From positions 248,001-312,000 of the forward strand of contig NZ_CAJZAR010000037.1 in the NCBI RefSeq assembly GCF_914484835.1: DNA of 64,000 nt, written 5' to 3'. A program made the position numbers and the translations under genes. Source of the stretch: Paraburkholderia tropica. GTDB lineage: Bacteria; Pseudomonadota; Gammaproteobacteria; Burkholderiales; Burkholderiaceae. This document shows positions 9,277 through 16,753 of this stretch, one piece after another. Below the pieces are notes generated by a model. It did not search any database. It was given only the letters and a program-made list of their open reading frames with translations, and was not told the DNA's origin. Every line of letters begins with the position of its first letter. Position 1 is the stretch's first letter.

Positions 9277-9979
9277 TCAGGTGCTCCGAATATCAATCTT
9301 AAAGAAACGATGCTGCAGTATCTGAAGTCCAACGGACAGGTGACAGCATCTCAAGTGGATCGAGCGCGTTTCTGATTCGTTCGACCGTGCGCCAGTACGG
9401 GCTCTCCTTGCCCGCAATCAACGCCCCATGTCCCATATGGACGCGATAAGGCATGCATCCCGTCTCGCGTCCAGTTCGAAACAAGGCGTCCCAACACTCA
9501 TCTGCGCGAGCGCAGCCCGACGCGTCGGCACCATTGAAAAGCAACGGCAACGTGCAGTCGAAACTGCGTTCCGAAAGGCATATAGCGTCACCGCGCTTTG
9601 AGCGAAAGCGTCTTGATGACATGCAACGAATGCAGCCAATCCGAGACAAGAGTCATTCACCTTTCACCTTATTTCGTCTAAATTTTAATTCGCATGACGA
9701 AATTATATAATTATTAAAAATTAAGGCGAGGCGAAGTTATTCAACAGTCGATCCTTCGTCACAGAAAATGTTGTAATCGTGGGCTTTTTGTTTAAATAGG
9801 AATTTACTGGTTTACGAATCAACTAACTGCGCGGCGGTACCAGTGATGCGCGCACGTGCCTGACTGGTGGCCTTACCCCAATCTTCACAAGTTAAGCCTG
9901 CCAAACTAGTTCATCGCGCATCCTGGCGAGCGCATCGTGCTCACCAGGATATGATCACCCAATTAATTCGGATACCTGA
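9277..9979. other. AT-rich gap with gene relics
   Basis: The part nearest the glycosylase holds the flavoenzyme relic described separately. From 9650 to 9900 the DNA is strikingly AT-rich, with runs of A and T around 9670-9725, and no gene. An imperfect 11-bp hairpin (TCCTGGCGAGC / GCTCACCAGGA) sits at 9921-9949 beside the end of the aldo/keto reductase gene, without a T-tract. Confidence 0.5.
9329..9570 (-). pseudogene. C-terminal fragment of a vanillyl-alcohol-oxidase/4-cresol-dehydrogenase-type flavoprotein
   Basis: The minus-strand frame shows CTLPLLFNGAD, CWDALFRTGRETG, PYRVHMGH and then SPYWRTVERIRNALDPLEMLSP. This is the order and wording of the C-terminal cap region of FAD-linked oxidases (PF02913 with the VAO/PCMH signature DPxxILSPG). 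The FAD-binding N-terminal half is absent and the final glycine motif is degraded to SPVRW, so this is a truncated pseudogene. It lies just upstream of the AlkC/AlkD-like gene on the same strand. Confidence 0.6.
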
Positions 9980-10984
9980 TCAACGTGCCGCGTCGCCCAT
10001 ACGGTATTCGTGGCTCGCTTCGTCGAGTTGCTGCTTGAGCGCGGGGTCGAGCACGAGATCGGCGGCGGCAATCGACGCATCGAGTTGCTCGGGCCGGCTC
10101 GCGCCGATCAGCGCCGACGTCACCTGCGGATGCGCCAGCACCCACGCAATGGAAGCCGTCGTCAACGATTGCCCGCCCTGCTCCACGATCCCCCGCAGTT
10201 TCTCGATGCTCGCGAACTCGCGCTCGTGCCAGTAGCGGTCCTGATACATCGAACCGGCCACGCCCACGCTCTGCGTGAAGCGGCCTTCGGACGGCGCGCT
10301 GCCCTGCTGATACTTGCCGGTCAGCAGCCCGCCCGCGAGCGGGTTGTACGGAATCACCGCGAGCCCTTCCTCCTGCGCGAGCGGCAGCAGTTCGCGCTCG
10401 ATCTGGCGGAACAGCAGGTTGTAGCGCGGCTGCACCGAAACGAAGCGCGCGCAGCGCAGAAAATCGGCGCGGCCGAGCGCACGCGCGAGCCGGTACGCCA
10501 GAAAATTCGATACGCCGATATAGCGCGCCTTGCCCGAACGCACGATCGTGTCGAGCGCTTCGATCGTTTCGTCGAGCGGCGTGTTGGCGTCGTCGGAGTG
10601 GAGCTGGTAGAGATCGACGTAATCGGTGCCGAGGCGGCGCAGCGAAGCGTCGATGGCATCGAGCAGATGCTTGCGCGACGCGCCCTGATCCCACGGCGAC
10701 GGCCCGACCTTGCCAACCGCCTTGGTCGCCACGATGAAGCGCTCGCGGCGGCCCTTCTCCGCGTTGAGCCAGCGCCCGACGATCTCCTCGGTGCGGCCCG
10801 CGCATGTTTCGCCGCCGCCCAGCGGGTAGACGTCGGCGGTGTCGATGAAGTTGATGCCCGCGTCGGCGGCCTTGTCGAGAATGCGGCGGGACACGTCCTC
10901 CTCGGTCTGCAAACCGAAGGTCATGGTGCCCAGGCAAAGACGCGAAACGGTGAGGCCGGTCTGGCCGAAACGGCGGTATTGCAT
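9980..10984 (-). CDS. Aldo/keto reductase
   Basis: 334 residues from the ATG at 10984, preceded by AGGAG 9 nt upstream. The AKR catalytic tetrad is visible: D48 and Y53 in NFIDTADVY, K88 in VATKAVG and H129 in LYQLHSDD. The C-terminal NADPH-binding loop reads IGASRPEQLDASI. The length and the DVYPLGGGET loop resemble the Tas/YhdN-type and potassium-channel-beta-like AKR groups, cytosolic NADPH-dependent reductases of aldehydes or sugars. The substrate is unknown. It is divergent from the TPR gene. Confidence 0.9.
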   Translation of the reverse strand: MQYRRFGQTGLTVSRLCLGTMTFGLQTEEDVSRRILDKAADAGINFIDTADVYPLGGGETCAGRTEEIVGRWLNAEKGRRERFIVATKAVGKVGPSPWDQGASRKHLLDAIDASLRRLGTDYVDLYQLHSDDANTPLDETIEALDTIVRSGKARYIGVSNFLAYRLARALGRADFLRCARFVSVQPRYNLLFRQIERELLPLAQEEGLAVIPYNPLAGGLLTGKYQQGSAPSEGRFTQSVGVAGSMYQDRYWHEREFASIEKLRGIVEQGGQSLTTASIAWVLAHPQVTSALIGASRPEQLDASIAAADLVLDPALKQQLDEASHEYRMGDAAR

Positions 10985-11327
10985 CGATGTCTCCTGTGGA
11001 AGCGGCGCGCGAATGACGAACGAAACATGCAGCCCAGCGAATGCAGACCGCACGTCAGCGCACGTCGGCGCGCAATGCTGCGAAGCATAACGCGGCTTTG
11101 CAGCGGACGCAGAAGACGCCCGCATCGCCTTACGAATCTGCAATCGAACTTCCCGGATTTTTCTAATCCTTTCCGTGCTTTCGCGATCCGTTCGGCGCGC
11201 ATGGGGACGTAACCGCAATGAAGGTCTTATCGGCGGAACAACCGCAATCTGTGCGCTCTTATCGCGCCGTTGCCCGGGCCGCGCATGCTTTAAGCTCATA
11301 CGGTCCTTTATTTCGCCCAGCACCACC
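10985..11327. other. Divergent intergenic region, aldo/keto reductase and TPR protein
   Basis: 343 bp. The frame of the TPR gene is open back to 11175, but those codons do not resemble TPR sequence. No promoter, operator or RNA is convincing; the element TTTAAG at about 11290 could be part of a -10. Confidence 0.4.
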
Positions 11328-13460
11328 GTGACCACGACGACGACCGACGCGCCCCTTCGCCCCGACCGCCAGCAAGAGGCGGCCGCCCTGTGCGCGCAAG
11401 GCCGTTTCGCGGATGCCTTCGCCGCGATCGCGCCGCTCGTGGGCCAGCAGGCCTGCGCCGACGACGGCACGCGCATCGACGCGCTCAATCTCGCCGCGCT
11501 CTGCGCGATGGGATCGGGCCAGGCCGCCGCGGCCGAAGCGCTGTGGCAGCGCTGCATCGACGCGCAGCCGCAACACATGGAGGCCTACAACGGCCTCGCC
11601 GCGATGCTCACGGCGCTCGGCAAGCTGCCCGCCGCCGAAACGGTGTGGCGCAAGCTGCTCGCCTTGAACCCCGCGCACGTCGATGGCTGGAGCAATCTCG
11701 GCACCGTGCTGCATCGGCTCGGCCGCCATCGGGAAGCGGAAGACGCCTACCGCGCGGCGCTCGCGCTCGCGCCCGCGCACGCCGACGCGCACTACAACCT
11801 CGGCCTCGCGCTGCATGAAACCGGCCGCTACGACGAAGCCGAAACGGCCTACCGCGCGGCGATCGAGGCCAATCCGCAAGGCGCGCGCGCGCACAACAAT
11901 CTCGGCAATCTGCTGCGCGTCAGTGGCCGTCTCGACGAGGCCGAAGAAGCGTTTCGCCAGGCGTTGAATGTGCAGCCTCAGTATCCCGAAGCGCTCAACA
12001 ACTACGGCGCGCTGCTCAAGACGCTGGGCCGGCTCGGGGACGCGGAAATGGTCTGCCGCCGCGCGATCCAGATCCGTCCCGATTACGTCGAGGCGGTGAT
12101 CAATCTCGGCTGCGTGCTCGTCGATCTCAAGCGTCTGCCCGAGGCCGAACAGGTGTTCCGGCAAGCGCTCGCGCTGCGCCCCGATCATGCGGAAGCGCAC
12201 TACAACCTCGGCGTCGTGCTGCGGCAGCTCGAACGCTATCCCGAAGCCGAAACCGCCTATCGCAACGCACTGCGCCTCGCGCCGACGCACACGGAAGCGC
12301 TCAACAATCTCGGCGGCGTGCTCATCGCGCTCGACCGATTGCAGGAAGCGCTCGCGGTCTTCGAGGAGGCGCTCGCCTGCAACCCCGGCTTCGCGCTCAC
12401 GCACTTCAACATCGGCAGCGCGCAGAAGGAACTCGGCGCGTTCGATGCAGCGGAAGCGGCCTACCGGCGCGCGTTCGAACTGAATCCCGCCTACGGCGAC
12501 GCGCAGTTCCGCCTCGCCACGCTGCTGATCGCGATGGGACGCTACGAGGAAGGCTGGCGTCTTTATGAACGTCGCTACGACAACACCGGCTTCATCCACT
12601 ATCGCTCGCGCGACATGCTCGACTGCCTGCACTGGCAAGGCGAGCCGATCGCGGGCAAGACGCTGCTGCTGTGGCAGGAAGACGGACTCGGCGACATGCT
12701 CCAGTTCGCGCGTTACGCGCGGCTGCTGAAGGCGCAAGGCGCGCGCCATATCGCGTTCGCGTGCGTGAGCACGCTGCATCGCGTGCTCGCGGGCGTCGAA
12801 GGGATCGACATCGTGATCGATCATGCCGACGCCGTTTCGCGCGCCTCGCAATTCGATTACTGGGCGAGCCCGCTCAGCCTGCCGATGCATCTGGGCACGA
12901 CGCTCGACACCACGCCCGCGCCCGCGAACTTCCAACCTGAAGCGGCGCTCGTCGAGCAATGGGGCGCGCGCCTCGATACGCTCGGCCCGGGCACGCGCGT
13001 GGGCCTCGTGTGGCGCGGCAACCCGCAGCACCATAACGATCACCATCGCTCGATTCCGTCGCTGGCCGCGCTCGCGCCGCTCTGGCGCGTGCCGGGACTA
13101 CGGTTCGTGAGCCTGCAAAAAGGCGCGGGGGAAGACGAGGCGCAGCGCCCGCCGCAGAATCAGCCGATCCTGCATCTGGGCAGCGAGGTGACGGATTTCG
13201 TCGATACGGCGGCGATCCTTTCGCAACTCGATCTGCTGATCTGCGTGGATACGTCGACGGCGCATCTGGCCGCCTCGCTCGGCGTGCCCTGCTGGGTGAT
13301 GCTGCCGCGCCGCGACGTGGACTGGCGCTGGCTGCACGCGCGCCAGGATTCGCCGTGGTATCCGCATACCGTGCGGCTCTTTCGACAGGGCAACTACGAA
13401 ACGTGGGGCGCGGTCATTGAGCGCGTGCGGGAAGCGTGTGCGCAGGAATTTGGTGACTGA
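11328..13460 (+). CDS. TPR-repeat protein with C-terminal glycosyltransferase-like domain
   Basis: 710 residues from a GTG at 11328, chosen because similarity to TPRs begins soon after; the SD is weak. About ten or eleven consecutive 34-residue TPR units run from roughly residue 60 to 410, each with the pattern A..NLG..L...GR..EAE.AYR.AL...P. The last 280 residues show a GT-B-like fold: LLWQEDGLGDMLQFARYA, then VGLVWRGNP and CVDTSTAHLAASLGVPCWVML near the C-terminus, as in heptosyltransferase/OGT-like domains. Proteins of this layout are often tied to protein glycosylation, for instance of flagellin, but no partner gene lies here. Acceptor and donor are unknown. Confidence 0.82.
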   Translation: MTTTTTDAPLRPDRQQEAAALCAQGRFADAFAAIAPLVGQQACADDGTRIDALNLAALCAMGSGQAAAAEALWQRCIDAQPQHMEAYNGLAAMLTALGKLPAAETVWRKLLALNPAHVDGWSNLGTVLHRLGRHREAEDAYRAALALAPAHADAHYNLGLALHETGRYDEAETAYRAAIEANPQGARAHNNLGNLLRVSGRLDEAEEAFRQALNVQPQYPEALNNYGALLKTLGRLGDAEMVCRRAIQIRPDYVEAVINLGCVLVDLKRLPEAEQVFRQALALRPDHAEAHYNLGVVLRQLERYPEAETAYRNALRLAPTHTEALNNLGGVLIALDRLQEALAVFEEALACNPGFALTHFNIGSAQKELGAFDAAEAAYRRAFELNPAYGDAQFRLATLLIAMGRYEEGWRLYERRYDNTGFIHYRSRDMLDCLHWQGEPIAGKTLLLWQEDGLGDMLQFARYARLLKAQGARHIAFACVSTLHRVLAGVEGIDIVIDHADAVSRASQFDYWASPLSLPMHLGTTLDTTPAPANFQPEAALVEQWGARLDTLGPGTRVGLVWRGNPQHHNDHHRSIPSLAALAPLWRVPGLRFVSLQKGAGEDEAQRPPQNQPILHLGSEVTDFVDTAAILSQLDLLICVDTSTAHLAASLGVPCWVMLPRRDVDWRWLHARQDSPWYPHTVRLFRQGNYETWGAVIERVREACAQEFGD

Positions 13461-13514
13461 AAGCGCGATGCGTGCGCGATTGAAGCCGCGATTGAAGGCG
13501 CAAATGAAGGCGCG

Positions 13515-13536
13515 GCGCGGGTCCGCTGACCCGCGC
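13515..13536. terminator. Shared hairpin between convergent genes
   Basis: A perfect 9-bp stem, GCGCGGGTC / GACCCGCGC, with loop CGCT. It lies between the ends of the TPR gene and the small membrane gene, touching the latter's stop codon. There is no T-tract, so it may act as a bidirectional barrier rather than a classic terminator. Confidence 0.45.
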
Positions 13537-13754
13537 TAGTCCCAGAAATTGCGGAACGCGACGGCGACGATCACCGGCACGCACATCACGAGCGGAATCG
13601 CGAAGTACGGAATTTCCATATCGACGATCCAGCTGCGGATCAGCCAGCCGACGCCCAGCGCGAGCGTGAGCACGCCGACGAGTGCGGTCAGCGTATTGAG
13701 CACCCAGGTAGGCGGACGCTTGCGCTTGGGTTCCTGCGCGGGAGACGGTTTCAT
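13536..13754 (-). CDS. Small two-helix membrane protein, hypothetical
   Basis: 72 residues. A basic, Pro-rich N-terminus (EPKRKRPPTW) is followed by two membrane segments, LTALVGVLTLALGVGWLI and FAIPLVMCVPVIVAVAF, joined by a short acidic loop. The C-terminus ends FRNFWD. No family function is recognised. The SD is not obvious, but the hydrophobic pattern and plausible ends support a real gene. It is convergent with the TPR gene. Confidence 0.6.
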   Translation of the reverse strand: MKPSPAQEPKRKRPPTWVLNTLTALVGVLTLALGVGWLIRSWIVDMEIPYFAIPLVMCVPVIVAVAFRNFWD

Positions 13755-13892
13755 CGGGATGTCGGGAGCGGAGCGTCGCGAATGGACGCCAATAACGCTA
13801 TTTTACTCTCGATGGATCGTGACAACCGATGCGGGCGAAGCCGGGGATTACGCGGTAATACGCGGACTCAATCCCACTTGCAAAACCGGCGC

Positions 13893-13960
13893 CACAAAAG
13901 AAAAAGCCCACCTAAGTTGGCGGGCTGAATCCATATCAGGAGGAGACATGGAGGAGACGA
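13893..13960 (-). ncRNA. Probable small regulatory RNA with duplicated anti-Shine-Dalgarno motif
   Basis: A stand-alone minus-strand transcription unit. Its predicted start is near 13958, set by the promoter at 13965-13993. The 5' part contains CUCCUCC twice, separated by AUGU (13938-13956), which is complementary to ribosome-binding sites. A strong terminator follows: an 8-bp stem AGCCCGCC / GGTGGGCT (13905-13926) and then a U-rich tail across 13896-13904. The predicted length is about 60 nt. No reading frame on that strand fits. The layout resembles the CU-rich anti-SD small RNAs reported from Burkholderia (NcS27 type, from memory) and Rhodobacter; identity with either is inferred. Confidence 0.72.
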
Positions 13961-13964
13961 GTCA

Positions 13965-13993
13965 ACTATAGGGTTTTCCCCTAAACTTTGCAA
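13965..13993 (-). promoter_or_regulatory. Sigma70 promoter of the small RNA
   Basis: On the minus strand TTGCAA (13988-13993) is separated by exactly 17 bp from TATAGT (13965-13970). This is one of the best consensus promoters in the window and points straight into the small RNA. Confidence 0.75.
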
Positions 13994-14176
13994 GCGATTT
14001 TTTGGGTATTTCAATAACTTTCTCTCGATTCAGCCTTCGCTTAGTTCAGACGTTATTTAACGTCGTTGTCATTGGCTTACGTTACCTCCCACGTAATCGC
14101 CCCGCCGCGGCACTCGCCCTATCCTCGGTTGCATCGTTTCGCTCCGCGCCACCCGCACCCCGCCCCGAGGACAGCC

Positions 14177-14509
14177 ATGACCGCTTACGCCATCGCCCAT
14201 TTGCACCGCTGCGAACCTTGCGCGGAGATCGTCGAATACCTGGAGAAGATCGACGCCACGCTCGCGCCGTTCGGCGGTCGGTTCATCGTTCACGGCGGAC
14301 GCGTCGAGCGGCTCGAAGGCGCATTCAAGGGCGATCTGATCATCATCGAATTCGAGGATCGCGAACGCGCCCGCGCGTGGTATCGCTCGCCCGCCTACCA
14401 GGCGATCCTGCCGTTGCGCACGCGGCACGCGAGCGGCGACGTTTTCCTGATCGATCAGGTCGCGCAGCCGCATCGCGCCACCGATGTACTCGCGCGGCAC
14501 GATGCGTAA
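14177..14509 (+). CDS. DUF1330-family protein
   Basis: 110 residues from the ATG at 14177, with GAGGACA just upstream. The ferredoxin-like DUF1330 pattern is clear: AYAIAHLHRCEPCAEIVEYLEKIDATLAPFGG shape, then FIVHGGRVERLEG, IIIEFEDRERARAWYRSPAYQAILPLR and a C-terminal DVFLIDQV. The conserved helix W/YxSPxYQ is intact. The biochemical role of the family is not established. Small, soluble and cytosolic. It lies alone between the small RNA and the porin. Confidence 0.85.
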   Translation: MTAYAIAHLHRCEPCAEIVEYLEKIDATLAPFGGRFIVHGGRVERLEGAFKGDLIIIEFEDRERARAWYRSPAYQAILPLRTRHASGDVFLIDQVAQPHRATDVLARHDA

Positions 14510-14822
14510 TTCCGGCACGCGATTCGAACTGCACGAAATGCCCGAAATGCGCGAAATGCGCGATACACGCCGCCCAATCCCCGAACTCGCAAATGTTGTG
14601 GAAATGCGACTCAATGGACGCACCGGGCGCTCACATCCTTACTGATTCTTCGGCGCAAGTATTGACTGCGCATGACTTGCGCCGATTTATTTCAATTTTT
14701 TGAATCCATTCTTCCAATTCACGGAAGAGTCCTTGCGGACCGCCAATCGCATTTCGCGAATCGACCCTTCCTATACTCGCTCCCGTCTCAACCCGGCGTT
14801 TCTACAGGACTGGAGTCCCACA
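14510..14822. other. Upstream region of the porin gene
   Basis: 313 bp. It begins with a short 9-bp tandem motif (CGAAATGCG, about three copies near 14535-14565). TTGACT at 14662-14667 with TTTATT at 14686-14691 (18-bp spacing) could be the porin promoter, implying a leader of about 130 nt. OmpR sites could not be assigned. Confidence 0.4.
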
Positions 14823-15971
14823 GTGAAAAAAATCTCTATCGCCGCCGCGTGCGTTACTGCATTCGCCGCCGCGTCCGCCCACGCTCAAAGCTCGGTTACC
14901 CTCTACGGCCTCGTCGATGCCGGCATCGCCTATACGAACAACGTGGGCGGCAGCGGCCGCGTTGCGCTCGCGAGCGGCAACATCAGCGGCAGCCGCTTCG
15001 GCCTCAAGGGCGCCGAAGATCTCGGCGGTGGTCTGAAGGCGATCTTCGTGCTCGAAAACGGCTTCAGCGTCAATAACGGCCAGCTCGGCCAGAACAGCCG
15101 CATGTTCGGCCGCCAGGCGTATGTCGGTCTGAGCAGCAACGCGTTCGGCACGCTCACGATGGGCCGCCAGTACGACGACGTCGTCGACTTCGTTTCGCCG
15201 CTCTCGGCCACGGCCGGCACGTTCGGCGACTCGGGCTTCGCGCACCCGTACGACAACGACAACCTCCAGCACAGCGTCCGCTTCAACAACTCGGTCAAGT
15301 ACACGAGCCTGAACTACGGCGGCTTCAAGTTCGGCGGCATGTACGCCTTCAGCAACAGCACCGACTTCGCCGTCAGCCGCGCGTACAGCGCCGCCGCGAG
15401 CTACACCTACGGTTCGTTGACGGCCGCCGCGGGCTACCTCCAGACCAACGGTTCGGGCGCGAAGACGGTCACGGGCACGACCAGCGCATACACGAACACG
15501 GCTGGCGCGGTCGACCAGGCCGAAGTCAAGGGCAGCCTCACGTCGGACGTGCAGCGCACGGTGGCCGCCGGCCTGAACTACGGTTTCGGCCCGGCCGTTG
15601 TCGGCTTCGTCTACTCGCACAGCCAATATCAAGGCACGAGCGCATTCGGCCTGAGCAACGGCTCGGTACGTTTCGACAATTACGAAGTCAACGGCATGTA
15701 CAACTTCACGCCGGCATTCAAGGCCGGTCTGTCGTATGCGTACACCGATGCGCATCTGAGCGGCGCGACCTCGTATGGCGCCGATCCGAAGTGGAGCCAG
15801 GTGAACGCGATCGCGCGCTACTCGCTGTCCAAGCGCACCGAGCTGTACGCCGAAGCGATGTACCAGCACGCGACGGGCAACAAGAACGTCGCGGTGATGT
15901 ACAACGCGGGCGGCTCGTCGTCGACGGGCAACCAGGTGATGGGCGCGGTCGGCATGCTGACTCGCTTCTAA
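14823..15971 (+). CDS. Gram-negative porin (Burkholderia general porin family)
   Basis: 382 residues from a GTG at 14823, with GGAG upstream. The signal peptide is KKISIAAACVTAFAAASAHAQ; the mature protein begins SSVTLYGLVDAGIAYTNN, the classic start of betaproteobacterial trimeric porins (OpcP/OmpC-like, PF13609). Alternating beta-strand patterns run throughout, with the L3-type region after GRQYDDVVDF, and the terminal residue is Phe (GMLTRF) as required for BAM-dependent assembly. It forms a diffusion channel in the outer membrane; selectivity is unknown. It is monocistronic with a strong terminator. Confidence 0.95.
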   Translation: MKKISIAAACVTAFAAASAHAQSSVTLYGLVDAGIAYTNNVGGSGRVALASGNISGSRFGLKGAEDLGGGLKAIFVLENGFSVNNGQLGQNSRMFGRQAYVGLSSNAFGTLTMGRQYDDVVDFVSPLSATAGTFGDSGFAHPYDNDNLQHSVRFNNSVKYTSLNYGGFKFGGMYAFSNSTDFAVSRAYSAAASYTYGSLTAAAGYLQTNGSGAKTVTGTTSAYTNTAGAVDQAEVKGSLTSDVQRTVAAGLNYGFGPAVVGFVYSHSQYQGTSAFGLSNGSVRFDNYEVNGMYNFTPAFKAGLSYAYTDAHLSGATSYGADPKWSQVNAIARYSLSKRTELYAEAMYQHATGNKNVAVMYNAGGSSSTGNQVMGAVGMLTRF

Positions 15972-16006
15972 ATCACGCTGCTCGCGCGGCAAGTTTCGCG
16001 CGATAC

Positions 16007-16037
16007 GAAAAGCCCGTCTGCGGACGGGCTTTTTTTC
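16007..16037 (+). terminator. Intrinsic terminator of the porin gene
   Basis: The stem AGCCCGTC / GACGGGCT with loop TGCG (16011-16030) is followed by at least six T residues and preceded by an A-run, so it could work in both directions. Confidence 0.9.
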
Positions 16038-16268
16038 GTTCCGCGTTTTTATTCAGCGCAGCAATGCAATAGAAAGCATCGAGAAAGTTTTGTCGGCGAT
16101 TGGAAAGAATTAAATCGCGCAGCACGCGCTTTTTACGCATTTCGCATTCGCCCAATACCGTTTGCAAAAGAAAATTCATCGCGCGCAAACGTTTTCACTC
16201 GTTTCACAATTCTTTCTTCTCCTTACCGGAAACTGTGCGCCGATCCATCTTCGGGAGTGCCCGCGCAC

Positions 16269-16694
16269 ATGACTCGACGCCCTCTCGCCGTTAGCACGGC
16301 GACCGCGATTTCCGTTGTGCTCGCAACCATCATGCTCGCCGCATGCGGGCCGGGCGACAACGCGTCGTCGGCACCGCCGCAGCAGCAGAGCACGCCGAAT
16401 CTCACCGCGAACGCCGAAACCAACGCCAAAAACGCTTACGCGAGCGCTGGCAACACCAACGCAGCCACCGCCAGCAGCGACACCCTCGCCGCCGCCCCCG
16501 CGAGCTACGCGAGCGACCCGGTGCAAAGCGTGCAGGCGAGCCTCGCGGCGGACAGCGAGCAGATCGCGCCCGTCATGAGCTACGCGCCGGGCGACGAGCC
16601 GCCGCAAGCGACTAACGCCAACACAGCCGGCGCAGCCGCCACGGCCGCCCCCACCGGCAACGATTCCAGCAGCACCGTAACAACGAGCCAGTAA
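16269..16694 (+). CDS. Small Ala/Thr/Asn-rich lipoprotein upstream of phospholipase C
   Basis: 141 residues from the ATG at 16269; GGGAG lies 11 nt upstream. MTRRPLAVSTATAIS and a hydrophobic stretch lead to the lipobox IMLAAC, giving a lipid-anchored Cys near residue 27. The mature part is low-complexity, rich in Ala, Ser, Thr, Asn and Gln, with no recognised domain, and looks extended. It ends 59 bp before the phospholipase gene on the same strand, so co-transcription is likely. A chaperone or anchoring role for the lipase, by analogy with accessory proteins of other secreted phospholipases, is only a guess. Confidence 0.7.
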   Translation: MTRRPLAVSTATAISVVLATIMLAACGPGDNASSAPPQQQSTPNLTANAETNAKNAYASAGNTNAATASSDTLAAAPASYASDPVQSVQASLAADSEQIAPVMSYAPGDEPPQATNANTAGAAATAAPTGNDSSSTVTTSQ

Positions 16695-16753
16695 TGCACC
16701 GTTGTGTGCTTATGCACACCTAATTCCATCCGCAAGCAGAAAGGTGAACAACA

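Noticed and set aside
9299..9649. A complete 116-residue gene on the minus strand.
   Set aside because: Only the C-terminal end of a flavoprotein family is matched; no FAD domain and no natural start, so called a pseudogene.
9921..9949. An 11-bp hairpin beyond the aldo/keto reductase stop.
   Set aside because: One mismatch and no T-tract in either direction, so not called as a terminator.
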